Source: Bifidobacteriaceae bacterium (lineage in GTDB: Bacteria; Actinomycetota; Actinomycetes; Actinomycetales; WQXJ01). Taken from it: a stretch of DNA of 64,000 nt. Below are positions 23,625 through 31,995 of the stretch, piece after piece. A program made the position numbers and the translations under genes. How positions within the stretch are numbered: position 1 is the first letter of the stretch; every line of letters begins with the position of its first letter. The notes under the pieces were generated by a model that saw nothing but the letters and a program-made list of their open reading frames with translations, did no database searches and had not been told where the DNA came from. The stretch spans positions 1 to 64,000 of the forward strand of contig JAISSX010000060.1 of the NCBI GenBank assembly GCA_031272885.1. Reading direction: 5' to 3'.

Positions 23625-24439
23625 ACCGGCGCAATCGCCCGGAAGGCCTCAACATCGCCCTCCGTCAACCGCGACGCAGCCGAGCTTTCCGCATACATCA
23701 CCGAATGCGAATCGGTGGCGTGGCCCAGTCCCAGGGCATGCCCCAGCTCGTGCACCATCACCAGCACCGCCTCATCGTGCCGGTTCCGCAGGGCGCCACC
23801 GAACCACTTCTCGTCGAGATAGATGTCCGCCCGCACAATGCCCTTGGGTAGCCGCTCGGTCGAAGCCACCCCAATCGTGTCCCCAGAAACACCCTCCGCC
23901 CGCTCCATCACCACCTCGGCCGGCACAAACTGCACCGTCATCGCGGCACCCGTGTCAAGCCCAGCAGCCTCGGCCTCGGCCAGCGGCACAATCCGTACCC
24001 CCGACAGTTGTTCCACCAGGTCAACCGCCTGCACCCAGGCCTCGAGGGCGCCATCGGGCAGGTTGTCTGCGTCGCCCACCAGCTCCCAGGTGGGCGTGCC
24101 GCACACCAGCCGGGAAGGGTACAACGAGGTGTCCCCACCCAGCAGCGTGTAGCCGTCCGGTAGTTCGCCTGTGGCCGGGGCAGCCCCGCTCAACACCGGC
24201 ACCGCCAGCGGGTCAAAGTCGAACACGCCCCGCAGCGCCTGCACACCCACAACCGCCATGGCCGTCGCCACCACGATGGCGACCAGTTTCACCACGGTTC
24301 GCCGCACCCGCCGGGATGGCGGCTCCGGTTCGGTGCCCGATGGCGCCCCACCACCTGGGTAGAACACCAGGTGGTCGTAGGTGGTCACCACCGGCGGCTC
24401 ACCCTGGCCAGACGGGATCTGTGGCGGCAGCACGCTCAC
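23615..24439 (-). CDS. membrane-anchored matrixin-family zinc metalloprotease
   Basis: About 274 residues. A proline-rich cytosolic N-terminus of 40 residues and a basic SRRVRR precede one membrane segment (49-68). The extracellular part ends in HELGHALGLGHATDSHSVMY (from residue 230), the full metzincin site HExxHxxGxxH with a Met-turn. It is therefore a type II surface protease; the substrate is unknown. No propeptide cysteine switch is visible. GTG 24439 overlaps the AEC transporter stop by four bases, giving translational coupling, and its real length is shorter than the open frame. It is in an operon with the AEC gene, an unusual pairing. Confidence 0.8.
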   Translation of the reverse strand: MSVLPPQIPSGQGEPPVVTTYDHLVFYPGGGAPSGTEPEPPSRRVRRTVVKLVAIVVATAMAVVGVQALRGVFDFDPLAVPVLSGAAPATGELPDGYTLLGGDTSLYPSRLVCGTPTWELVGDADNLPDGALEAWVQAVDLVEQLSGVRIVPLAEAEAAGLDTGAAMTVQFVPAEVVMERAEGVSGDTIGVASTERLPKGIVRADIYLDEKWFGGALRNRHDEAVLVMVHELGHALGLGHATDSHSVMYAESSAASRLTEGDVEAFRAIAPVCG

Positions 24440-25353
24440 GCCGGCCACACCTGGATCAGCCAGAACACCACCGGCAGGGTGGCGAACATCAAGGCGTTGG
24501 ACTGCACCACGGTTTGGGCACTGAACTGGTAGGCCCGCCGGTGCTGGGCCGCCAGCAACACCGTCATGGTGCCGCACGGCAGGCCGAACAGCACGGCCGC
24601 CACGTCCGAAGCCAACGGGTCAAGGCCGCACAACCGGGCCACCGCCAAGATCGCCACCGGCCACACCAGCAGGCGCAGGAAGTTGGCAATGTAGCCGGCC
24701 GGGTTCTTGATCAGGTCCGCCAGTCCCGAATCGGCCAAGCCGAAACCGACCACCATCATGGCCAGGGGCGCCATCGCCGCCCCCATCATGCCCAAGGCTC
24801 CGGTCAGCGCCACCGGCAGGTCCACCCGGGAGAAGAACCAGGCCACCGCCAGCACGCAGGCGATGATATTGGGCGACTTGACCAGCGACAGCGGCGAGAT
24901 CCGCCCGGACCCCAGGTTCCGTTCCCCGAAGGTGAAGAAGACCAGGTTCCACACCAATGTGATAACCACCACGCACAGCACGCCGGGGGCGCCGTACAGT
25001 TCGGTGATGATGGGCAGACCCACAAAGATGCAGTTGGGGAACACCACCAGGTTGACGAAGGCGTGGCGCGTGTCGCGGTCAACCGGCAAGGCACGGGCCA
25101 CCAGCCAGGAAGTCAGAATAGCCAGCGGGAAGTAGGCCACGGCGATCAGCACTGCTGTGCCCAGCGACCGCGCCATGGCTGGGGTATACGGGTGGGCCGC
25201 CGCCATCAGGATGGCGAACGGCGCAATCACGTCCACCAGCAGTTTGCCCAGGTCTTCGGCGAACTGGGCGGAGATGACGCCGCGGCGGCGCAGCACAAAA
25301 CCCAGGGCGCCGGCCAGCACCACTTTGGCGCCGATGGCGATCAGGGCCTCCAC
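24436..25353 (-). CDS. AEC (auxin efflux carrier) family transporter
   Basis: 305 residues with ten hydrophobic segments in two halves and the family's mid-protein NLVVFPNCIFVGLPIITELY and VWNLVFFTFGERNL, and in the second half VGFGLADSGLADL and PCGTMTVLLAAQH. Bacterial members export or import small organic acids such as malate; the substrate here is unknown. GTG 25353 is preceded by GGAGGTGAGGCG, a very strong ribosome site. Downstream it is coupled to the matrixin gene. The 30 bp to the PHP gene upstream contains only this ribosome site. Confidence 0.85.
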   Translation of the reverse strand: MEALIAIGAKVVLAGALGFVLRRRGVISAQFAEDLGKLLVDVIAPFAILMAAAHPYTPAMARSLGTAVLIAVAYFPLAILTSWLVARALPVDRDTRHAFVNLVVFPNCIFVGLPIITELYGAPGVLCVVVITLVWNLVFFTFGERNLGSGRISPLSLVKSPNIIACVLAVAWFFSRVDLPVALTGALGMMGAAMAPLAMMVVGFGLADSGLADLIKNPAGYIANFLRLLVWPVAILAVARLCGLDPLASDVAAVLFGLPCGTMTVLLAAQHRRAYQFSAQTVVQSNALMFATLPVVFWLIQVWPA

Positions 25354-25383
25354 CGCCTCACCTCCTCCCAGCCACGGGGCACC

Positions 25384-26253
25384 CTAGACAGGGTGCAGTT
25401 CGCCTTGGGCTACCAGGGCTTGGTACACCGCCGGGTTGGTCAGATTCTCCCCCAACCGGTTCGGTTTGCCGGCCCCGTGGTAGTCGGATGAACCGGTCAC
25501 CAGCAGGTCGAACCGCTTGGCCAGGCGCAGCAGCCGGACGCGTTGCGCCGGCGGATTGTCGCGGTGGTACACCTCCAAGGCAGCCAGGCCGGCTTCGGCC
25601 ATCTTGCCGATGGCGTCGTCATCGATGATCCGCTGGCGCCCCACCGCCGCCGGGTGGGCCAGGACGGGCACGCCGCCGGCCTCCCGCACCAGGGCCACCA
25701 TGTTGGCGGCCTCGGGGGCGTAGTGGCGCACATAGTAGGGGCTGCGGGGGTGCAGTAGTTTCGCGAAGGCGGCCGAACGGTCCGGCACCACGCCCAGGGC
25801 CACCAGGGTGTCGGCGATGTGGGGCCGGCCCACCGTGGCCTCCTCACCGGTGTGCTCTACCACCGCTTCCCAGGTGATCGGGAAATCGGCCGCCAGCCGG
25901 GCCACCATGGCTCGCGCCCGTTCCTCGCGGGCTTCACGCACCCGGCGCTGTTCGGCCACCAGCGGGCCGTAGGTCGGTTCATGCAGGTAGCTGAGCAGGT
26001 GAACTGTGATGCCGCGGGTGCGGCAGGACAGTTCGGTGCCACGGATCAGGGTGATGCCGTGGCGGCGGGCGGCGTCCGCCGCCTCGGACCAACCGGCGGC
26101 CGAATCATGGTCCGTCAGGCCCACCACGGTCAGGCCCGTGACGGCCGCCTTGGCCACCACCTGGGCCGGGGTGTCGGTGCCGTCCGACACCACCGAATGG
26201 GTGTGCAGGTCGATCAGCGGGCCGTGGGGCCGGCCAGTTCGCCCTAGACCCAT
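25384..26253 (-). CDS. PHP-domain phosphoesterase (RNase AM / TrpH-like)
   Basis: 289 residues with the four PHP metal-binding motifs: IDLHTHSVVSDGTDTP, TDHDSAAGW, PVLAHPAA and TGSSDYHGAGKPNRLG. Family members with this layout remove 5' nucleotides from RNA or hydrolyse nucleoside 3',5'-bisphosphate using three metals. ATG 26253 touches the corA stop, with no spacing between the genes. The first residues (GLGRTGRPHGP) are unconserved, so translation may begin later. Likely cotranscribed with corA. The PHP, CorA and Mrp neighbourhood is partly conserved in actinobacteria from memory, without a known functional link. Confidence 0.88.
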   Translation of the reverse strand: MGLGRTGRPHGPLIDLHTHSVVSDGTDTPAQVVAKAAVTGLTVVGLTDHDSAAGWSEAADAARRHGITLIRGTELSCRTRGITVHLLSYLHEPTYGPLVAEQRRVREAREERARAMVARLAADFPITWEAVVEHTGEEATVGRPHIADTLVALGVVPDRSAAFAKLLHPRSPYYVRHYAPEAANMVALVREAGGVPVLAHPAAVGRQRIIDDDAIGKMAEAGLAALEVYHRDNPPAQRVRLLRLAKRFDLLVTGSSDYHGAGKPNRLGENLTNPAVYQALVAQGELHPV

Positions 26254-27300
26254 TTAGATCCAGTCCTTGTGCTTGAAGAACAGGTAGATCGCCACGGCGC
26301 CCGCCACCATCAAGGCGCCGGCGAACGGATAGCCCAACAGCCAGTGGAGTTCGGGCATGCGGTCGAAGTTCATGCCGTAGATGCCGGTGATGACGGTGGG
26401 CACGAAGAAGACGGCCGCCCAGCCGGAGATCTTCTTCATCTGTTCGTTTTCACGCTGGGCCACCAGGGTGGAGTTCAGGTTGACGATGTCGCGCAGCGCG
26501 GAGTGGAGGATCTCGGCCCGCTCCAGCACTCGGGTCAGGTGGTCCGAGACGTCCCGCAGGTAGCGGCGCAGTTCGCGGTCGACATCGTGCTCCTCGAAGC
26601 CGCGCTGGAGGGCGTCCATGATGTTGTCGGTAGACCGCACGGCCCGGGCGTATTCGGTGACTTCCCTGGTCAACCGGTAGATGCGCCGGGTCGCGTCCGG
26701 GTCGCCATCGAACACCGCCGCCTCTAGTTCGTCGATGTCCTCCTGCAGGCCGTGCACCACGGACGGGTAGAGGTCAACCACCGTGTCCAGGTAGCCGTAC
26801 AGCACGGCCTCGGACCCAAGGGCCAGGAGTTTCGGCTCGGCCTCGAGGCGGGCCCGCACCTCGCCTGGGGCGGGGTGTTCGCAGTGGCGGATGGTGACCA
26901 CGAAGTTGGGCCCGGCCACCACGTAGATCTCACCGAAGGCCACGTCCGAACTGGCATCCTGATAGACCGCCGGGTGCAGCACCACAAACTGGGTGTCGCC
27001 GTAGCGTTCCAGTTTGGAGCGCTGGTGGGCCCGCAGCACGTCCTCCACGATCAGTTCATGGAAGCCGAACACGATGGCGGCGGCGATGACCTCTTCGGCC
27101 GTGGGCCGGTACAACCCCACCCAGGCCAGCGCCTCCGGATCGGCCTCGATGGCGGCCCGGGCCTCATCCAAGGTGGCCACCTCGCGCACAAACTGCCCGG
27201 CCTTGTAGATGGTGGCCTTGGTCAGGGATTCGGGCGGCACGGCCGAGGCTGGGGGTTCCGGCCCGGCCAAAGGCGGCAGAGGCGGCTGGCTTGACGTCAT
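26254..27300 (-). CDS. corA: CorA-type magnesium/cobalt transporter
   Basis: 348 residues. It has the long N-terminal cytosolic funnel domain (residues 25-285, with helices YLRDVSDHLTRVLERAEI and LNSTLVAQRENEQMKKISG), then two C-terminal membrane segments. The signature YGMNFDRMPEL (GMN at 309-311) ends the first, and the basic KHKDWI the protein end. CorA pentamers import Mg2+. ATG 27300 follows GGAGG by four bases; the open frame extends a further 36 codons that are not conserved. Divergent from pepP, sharing an upstream region of about 90 bp. Confidence 0.93.
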   Translation of the reverse strand: MTSSQPPLPPLAGPEPPASAVPPESLTKATIYKAGQFVREVATLDEARAAIEADPEALAWVGLYRPTAEEVIAAAIVFGFHELIVEDVLRAHQRSKLERYGDTQFVVLHPAVYQDASSDVAFGEIYVVAGPNFVVTIRHCEHPAPGEVRARLEAEPKLLALGSEAVLYGYLDTVVDLYPSVVHGLQEDIDELEAAVFDGDPDATRRIYRLTREVTEYARAVRSTDNIMDALQRGFEEHDVDRELRRYLRDVSDHLTRVLERAEILHSALRDIVNLNSTLVAQRENEQMKKISGWAAVFFVPTVITGIYGMNFDRMPELHWLLGYPFAGALMVAGAVAIYLFFKHKDWI

Positions 27301-27373
27301 GACTGCCTCCAGGGTTCGGCTGCGGGCGGGGCAAAGGGCACCCCAAGGATATATCGTGCCCGCGGCCTCACCC

Positions 27374-27383
27374 GGGAGGTGAG
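27374..27383 (+). promoter_or_regulatory. strong Shine-Dalgarno pointing to a TTG start
   Basis: GGGAGGTGAG ends four bases before TTG at 27388. The upstream GTG at 27379 lies inside this site and the GTG at 27397 is too far away, so TTG is favoured for the aminopeptidase gene. Confidence 0.6.
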
Positions 27384-27387
27384 ACCA

Positions 27388-28929
27388 TTGGGGACTGTGA
27401 ACGATCAACCCCTAGGCGAGCGCGGCGCCAACCGGTCGCGGCGCCCCAATTCAAAGGCCTTCCGTGATTTCATCGCCTCCCAGTGGGGCCCGGTCGAGGT
27501 GGAAGAGGCCGAACGCACCCGGCACCCGGCGGCCGATCACACCGAAACGCGGCGGGACGCCATCGGGCAACTGTTCCCAGGTGAACGGCTGGTGTTCCCG
27601 GCCGGCCGGCCCAAGGTGCGCTCCAACGACACCGACTACCGCTTCCGGCCCCACAGCGCCTTCGCCCACCTGACGGGCCTGGGGGCGGATCACGAACCCG
27701 AGGCGGTGCTGGTGCTGCACCCGCTTGACGAAGCCGCCGTCACGCCGGGTGGCCCCACGCACGAGGCGGTGCTGTACCTGCGCCCGGCCGCCACCCGTGA
27801 CACGCCGGAGTTCTACGCCGATTCGGCGGCGGGCGAGTTCTGGGTGGGCCGCCGCCCCACACTTGAGGACATGGCGGTGCACACCGGCATCCGGACGGAG
27901 GATCTGGCCTCGCTGCGCGATGCCCTGGCCAAGGACGTTGGTGCCGGTCAGGTGCAGTTGCGGGTCATCGCGGAGGCCGATGCCGCCGTCACGGCCATGG
28001 TGCAACAGGTCCGCCAGGAGGCCGGCCTGGCGGTGGTTGGTGGCGAGGACCCAACCCAGGCGCCGGACGCCAAACTGGCCGAGGCCGCCTCCGAACTACG
28101 CCTGATCAAGGACGCCTTCGAGGTCGATCAGATGCGCCAGGCGATTGCCGCCACCATCAAGGGCTTCGAACGGGTGGTCCAGGCCCTGCCGCAGGCCGCC
28201 ACGGTGAGACGCGGCGAGCGCGTGGTGGAGGCCACCTTCGAGACCGGTGCCCGGGTGGATGGCAACGGCGTGGGCTATGAGACCATCGCCGCGGCCGGCA
28301 ACCACGCCACCACGCTGCACTGGATCCGTAACACGGGGGCCGTCCGGCCAGGCGAACTGCTGCTGCTAGACGCGGGCATCGAGGTCGATTCGCTCTACAC
28401 GGCGGACATCACCCGCACCATTCCGATCAGCGGCCGGTACAGCGAGGTGCAGCGCCGGGTGTGGGAAGCGGTGGTCGATGCCGCCGATGCCGCCTTCGCC
28501 GCCGCCCGCCCCGGCAACAAGTTCCGGGACGTGCACGATGCCGCCATGGTGGTGATTGCGCAGCGGCTGGAGGAGTGGGGGCTGCTGCCCGTCACGGCCG
28601 AGGAGTCGCTCAAGCCTGATGGCCAGCAGCACCGGCGCTGGATGGTGCACGGCACGTCGCACCACCTGGGGCTGGATGTACATGACTGCGCCCAGGCCCG
28701 CAAGGAGCTGTACATGGATGCCGAACTGCGGCCAGGCATGGTTTTCACGATCGAGCCGGGGCTGTATTTCAAGGCCGAAGACCTGGCGGTACCACCGGAA
28801 TACAGGGGTATTGGTTGCCGCTGCGAAGACGACGTTCTAATCACGGCCGATGGCAACATCAACCTGTCCGCCGCCCTGCCCAGGCGGGCGGATCAGATCG
28901 AGGCTTGGATGGCCGGCTTGCGGGCGTGA
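27388..28929 (+). CDS. pepP: Xaa-Pro aminopeptidase (aminopeptidase P, M24B)
   Basis: 513 residues from the TTG start. The AMP_N domain (FPAGRPKVRSNDTDYRFRPH) spans roughly 60-200 and the pita-bread M24 catalytic domain 240-505. Metal ligands are visible in order: LLLDAGIEVDSLYTADITRT (two Asp), VHGTSHHLGLDVHD (His), FTIEPGLYF (Glu) and GIGCRCEDDVLIT (Glu). It removes an N-terminal residue before proline using two Mn ions in the cytosol. The start choice rests on a near-perfect ribosome site. Upstream it shares a divergent region with corA, and downstream the MgtE-N/CBS gene has its own promoter. Confidence 0.92.
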   Translation: MGTVNDQPLGERGANRSRRPNSKAFRDFIASQWGPVEVEEAERTRHPAADHTETRRDAIGQLFPGERLVFPAGRPKVRSNDTDYRFRPHSAFAHLTGLGADHEPEAVLVLHPLDEAAVTPGGPTHEAVLYLRPAATRDTPEFYADSAAGEFWVGRRPTLEDMAVHTGIRTEDLASLRDALAKDVGAGQVQLRVIAEADAAVTAMVQQVRQEAGLAVVGGEDPTQAPDAKLAEAASELRLIKDAFEVDQMRQAIAATIKGFERVVQALPQAATVRRGERVVEATFETGARVDGNGVGYETIAAAGNHATTLHWIRNTGAVRPGELLLLDAGIEVDSLYTADITRTIPISGRYSEVQRRVWEAVVDAADAAFAAARPGNKFRDVHDAAMVVIAQRLEEWGLLPVTAEESLKPDGQQHRRWMVHGTSHHLGLDVHDCAQARKELYMDAELRPGMVFTIEPGLYFKAEDLAVPPEYRGIGCRCEDDVLITADGNINLSAALPRRADQIEAWMAGLRA

Positions 28930-28959
28930 TCAGGGACACTTTCCAGGGCATTCGCTGGG

Positions 28960-28971
28960 TACCCTTGGAGA
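28960..28971 (+). promoter_or_regulatory. -10 hexamer of a probable leaderless promoter (MgtE-N/CBS gene)
   Basis: TACCCT (28960-28965) is six bases before GTG 28972. The GGAG next to the GTG is too close to act as a ribosome site. Confidence 0.45.
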
Positions 28972-30333
28972 GTGAATCCATCGCGCCGGGTGTTCGTGGC
29001 GCGTCTGGCCGGCACGGCGGTGTTTGATCCGCTGGGTGATCGCGTGGGCTGGGCGCGCGATGTCGTCATCACCTACGTCATCAAGAACCTGCCGCGCGCC
29101 ATCGGCATGGTGGTGGAGGTACCCGGCAAGCGGCGGGTGTTCGTGCCGCTGACCCGCATCACTTCGATTGATGCCGGGCAGATCGTCTCCACCGGCCTGG
29201 TCAACATGCGCCGCTTCGAACAACGCCCGGCGGAGACGTTGGTGGTGGGCGAGATGCTGGACCGCCGCATCCAGTTGAAGGACGGCAGCCACGCGCTGAT
29301 CGAGGACGTGGCCATGGAACCGCACGGCCAGCGCCGCGGCGAATGGGAAGTGACGCAACTGTTTGTGCGCGTGGACGTGCCCGGCAAGGGCCGCAGCCTG
29401 TCGCGCCGGCGGGGCGAGACGGCCCTGATCGACGTGCGCGATGTGCCGGATCTGGCCGGACAGGCCGGGGTGCAGGGCGTGGGCCAGTTGATGGCCACGC
29501 TGGGCGACATCAAGCCGGCCGACCTGGCCGATCTGATGCATGACATGCCGGCCTCGCGCCGCCTGGAGGTGGCCCGGGCGCTGGATGACGAGAAGCTGGC
29601 GGACGTGCTGCAGGAGCTGGCTGATGACGACCAGTTGGAGATCATCAACGCCCTTGGCCGGGACCGGGCGGCGGACATCTTGGAAGCCATGGATCCCGAT
29701 GACGCGGCCGACCTAGTCCATTCGCTGCCCGAGGCCGAGGCCACGGCCGTGCTGGCCCTGATGGAACCCGAAGACGCCCAAGACGTGCGCCGGTTGCTGG
29801 CCTACGGTGAACACAGCGCCGGCGGCCTGATGACGCCGGAGCCGATCATCTTCCCGCCCGAGACGCCGATTGCCCAGGCGCTGGCGGCGGTGCGGCGCCA
29901 AGAATTGCCGCCGGCCCTGGCCTCGATGGTGTTTGTCACCCGGCCGCCCACCGAGACGCCCACCGGCCGTTTTCTGGGGGTGTGCCACATTCAGCGGCTG
30001 CTGCGGGAGCCGCCGCATCAACCCATCGGCTCGGTGCTGGACACCGACATCGAAACCCTGGTGCCGAACGACCCCCTGGGCAAAGTGACCAGAATTATGG
30101 CCACCTACAACTTGGTGGCCCTGCCGGTGGTCGATGACGACCGCCGCCTGCTGGGGGCAGTCAGCGCCGATGACGTGCTGGACCACCTGCTGCCGGAAGA
30201 CTGGCGCGCGGCGGACGACGACGTGACAGACCTGGCGCTGGGCCCGGCGGGCGATCCCAGTGATGATCCGGCCGGCGATCTGGCCAGCGATCCGGCCGAC
30301 GCCGCCGCAGGGAAGGAGGCCGGCCATGGCTGA
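28972..30333 (+). CDS. PRC-barrel / MgtE-N / CBS-pair protein lacking the transporter domain
   Basis: 453 residues. N-terminal PRC-barrel-like strands come first (VVEVPGKRRVFVPLTRITSI; VEVGEMLD-type repeats to about 160). An MgtE intracellular N domain of helical repeats follows at 180-285 (LADVLQELADDDQLEIINAL, MDPDDAADLVHSLP), then a CBS pair at 290-415 (GLMTPEPIIFPPETPIAQAL; LPVVDDDRRLLGAVSADDVL) and an acidic tail. The five membrane helices of true MgtE channels are absent, so it is a soluble Mg- or nucleotide-sensing module. It may regulate CorA or DUF1003, which is speculation from context. It overlaps the DUF1003 start by 8 bp. Confidence 0.85.
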   Translation: MNPSRRVFVARLAGTAVFDPLGDRVGWARDVVITYVIKNLPRAIGMVVEVPGKRRVFVPLTRITSIDAGQIVSTGLVNMRRFEQRPAETLVVGEMLDRRIQLKDGSHALIEDVAMEPHGQRRGEWEVTQLFVRVDVPGKGRSLSRRRGETALIDVRDVPDLAGQAGVQGVGQLMATLGDIKPADLADLMHDMPASRRLEVARALDDEKLADVLQELADDDQLEIINALGRDRAADILEAMDPDDAADLVHSLPEAEATAVLALMEPEDAQDVRRLLAYGEHSAGGLMTPEPIIFPPETPIAQALAAVRRQELPPALASMVFVTRPPTETPTGRFLGVCHIQRLLREPPHQPIGSVLDTDIETLVPNDPLGKVTRIMATYNLVALPVVDDDRRLLGAVSADDVLDHLLPEDWRAADDDVTDLALGPAGDPSDDPAGDLASDPADAAAGKEAGHG

Positions 30334-30886
30334 CCGGCTGGACACCCCACGCGACACCAGCCGATCCTGGTGGCAGCGGCGCAAAGCCAACCGCTCCAAC
30401 TCCGACAGTTTCGGCGTGGTGGCCGAGGGCATCGCCCGCTTCCTGGGCACCCCGCGGTTCTTGATCTACATGACGTTGTTCTGCATCGTCTGGCTGCTGT
30501 GGAACTCCTGCGCCCCCTCGGGTTGGCGCTTCGATTCGGCCGCCAACGGCTTCACCGCCTTGACGTTGATGCTGTCCCTCCAGGCCTCCTATGCCGCTCC
30601 CCTGATCCTGTTGGCCCAGAACCGGCAGGAGGACCGGGACCGCGTCACGGCCGAAACCGACCGCACCCAGGCGGCCCGCAACCTGGCCGATACCGAATAC
30701 CTGGCCCGCGAGGTGGCCGCCCTGCGCATCGCCCTCAGTGAGGTGGCGACCAGGGACTTCGTGCGCGGCGAACTGCGGGACGCCATGGATGAACTGGTGG
30801 ACCGGTTGGAGGCGGCCGGCCTGCTGGCGCCGCCCGCGGCCCAGGCCCCGGCCCAGGCGCAGACGGAAGACGGTCAGCCCAAGTAG
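30326..30886 (+). CDS. DUF1003 membrane protein
   Basis: 186 residues. The family core FGVVAEGIARFLGTPRFLIY, a first membrane segment with VWLLWNS, NGFTALTLMLSLQASYAAPL in the second, and QNRQEDRDRVTAETD after it are all clear. A long amphipathic helix and an Ala/Pro/Gln tail end the protein. Function unknown; the family is often placed with metal transport genes. ATG 30326 follows GGAAGGAGG and overlaps the end of the MgtE-N/CBS gene, so the two are coupled. The TAG stop doubles as the start of the mrp -10 hexamer. Confidence 0.88.
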   Translation: MADRLDTPRDTSRSWWQRRKANRSNSDSFGVVAEGIARFLGTPRFLIYMTLFCIVWLLWNSCAPSGWRFDSAANGFTALTLMLSLQASYAAPLILLAQNRQEDRDRVTAETDRTQAARNLADTEYLAREVAALRIALSEVATRDFVRGELRDAMDELVDRLEAAGLLAPPAAQAPAQAQTEDGQPK

Positions 30887-30897
30887 ACTGACTGCCC
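30884..30897 (+). promoter_or_regulatory. -10 hexamer overlapping the DUF1003 stop codon (mrp promoter)
   Basis: TAGACT (30884-30889) begins with the TAG stop of DUF1003 and lies eight bases before GTG 30898 of mrp; no ribosome site is seen. Confidence 0.4.
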
Positions 30898-31989
30898 GTG
30901 CCAACACCAAGCGAACAAGACATCCGCCAAGCCCTGGCCACCGTCATCGACCCCGAGATCCGGCGGCCAATCACCGATCTGGACATGGTCGAGTCGATCG
31001 AGGTGGGCGAGGCCGGCGCCGTCACCGTCTCCATCCTGCTGACCGTGCCCGGCTGCCCCCTGAAAGACCAACTGGAACGCGACGTCAAGATGGCCCTGGC
31101 CAGCCTCGGCGGCGTGGGCCTGGTGACCGTCAAGATGGGCACCATGTCGGAGGAGCAGCGCCACGCCCTGCAGGTCAAACTGCGCGGGCCGGAGGTGGCC
31201 ATCCAGTTCAACGACCCGGCCTCCAAGACCAGGGTGATCGCCATCGCCAGCGGCAAGGGCGGCGTGGGCAAGAGTTCTGTCACCGCCAACCTGGCGGTGG
31301 CCCTGGCCGCCCAGGGCCTCGCCGTGGGCGTGCTTGACGCCGACATCTACGGCTTCTCGATGCCACGCATGCTGGGCGTGATCGATGAGCCCACCCAGAT
31401 GGAAGAGATGATCCTGCCGCCCGTCTCGCACGGGGTCAAGGTGTTCTCCATCGGCATGCTGGTGCCACCCGGCCAGCCGGTGGTGTGGCGCGGGCCGGTG
31501 TTGCACCGCGCCATCCAGCAGTTCTTGACCGACGTCTATTGGGGCGACCTGGACGTGCTGCTGGCGGATCTGCCGCCCGGCACGGGCGATGTCGCCCTGT
31601 CGATAGCCAAACTGCTGCCCAGCAGCGAGCTGATCTTGGTCACCACCCCCCAGCCGGCAGCGGCCGAGGTGGCCCAGCGGGCCGGTGCCCTGGCCCTGCA
31701 AACCCACCAGCCGATTGTGGGCGTGGTGGAAAACATGAGTGGCCTGCCCCAGCCGGACGGCAGCGTCCTGCCCCTGTTCGGCGAGGGCGGCGGGCAGCAG
31801 GTGGCAGACAACTTGGCGGGCGCCATCGGCGGGCCGGTACCACTGCTGGGCCGTATCCCACTGGACATTGCCCTGCGCGAAGGCGGGGACACGGGCGAAC
31901 CGGTGGTGGTGTCGCGGCCAGATACCCCGGCGGCGGCGGCCTTCCGGGCCATCGCGGCGGCGGTGACGGGCCGGGGCCTGCCGGCGTAG
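30898..31989 (+). CDS. mrp: Mrp/NBP35-type P-loop ATPase (iron-sulfur carrier)
   Basis: 363 residues. An N-terminal MIP18/DUF59 domain (1-85, TVPGCPLKDQLERDV) is followed by the deviant Walker A SGKGGVGKSSV (118-128), DADIYGFSMPRM and the switch segment DLPPGTGDVALS. It is expected to assemble or transfer Fe-S clusters. The CxxC that holds the bridging cluster in many Mrp proteins is missing: the equivalent stretch is ENMSGLPQPDGSVLPLFGEG. From memory this loss is usual in actinobacteria. GTG 30898 is leaderless by position. It converges on the cyclase gene with only 6 bp between. Confidence 0.9.
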   Translation: MPTPSEQDIRQALATVIDPEIRRPITDLDMVESIEVGEAGAVTVSILLTVPGCPLKDQLERDVKMALASLGGVGLVTVKMGTMSEEQRHALQVKLRGPEVAIQFNDPASKTRVIAIASGKGGVGKSSVTANLAVALAAQGLAVGVLDADIYGFSMPRMLGVIDEPTQMEEMILPPVSHGVKVFSIGMLVPPGQPVVWRGPVLHRAIQQFLTDVYWGDLDVLLADLPPGTGDVALSIAKLLPSSELILVTTPQPAAAEVAQRAGALALQTHQPIVGVVENMSGLPQPDGSVLPLFGEGGGQQVADNLAGAIGGPVPLLGRIPLDIALREGGDTGEPVVVSRPDTPAAAAFRAIAAAVTGRGLPA

Positions 31990-31995
31990 GGGCCG

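Noticed and set aside
28972-30333. A complete MgtE magnesium channel
   Set aside because: The protein has the N-terminal and CBS domains but none of the five membrane helices.
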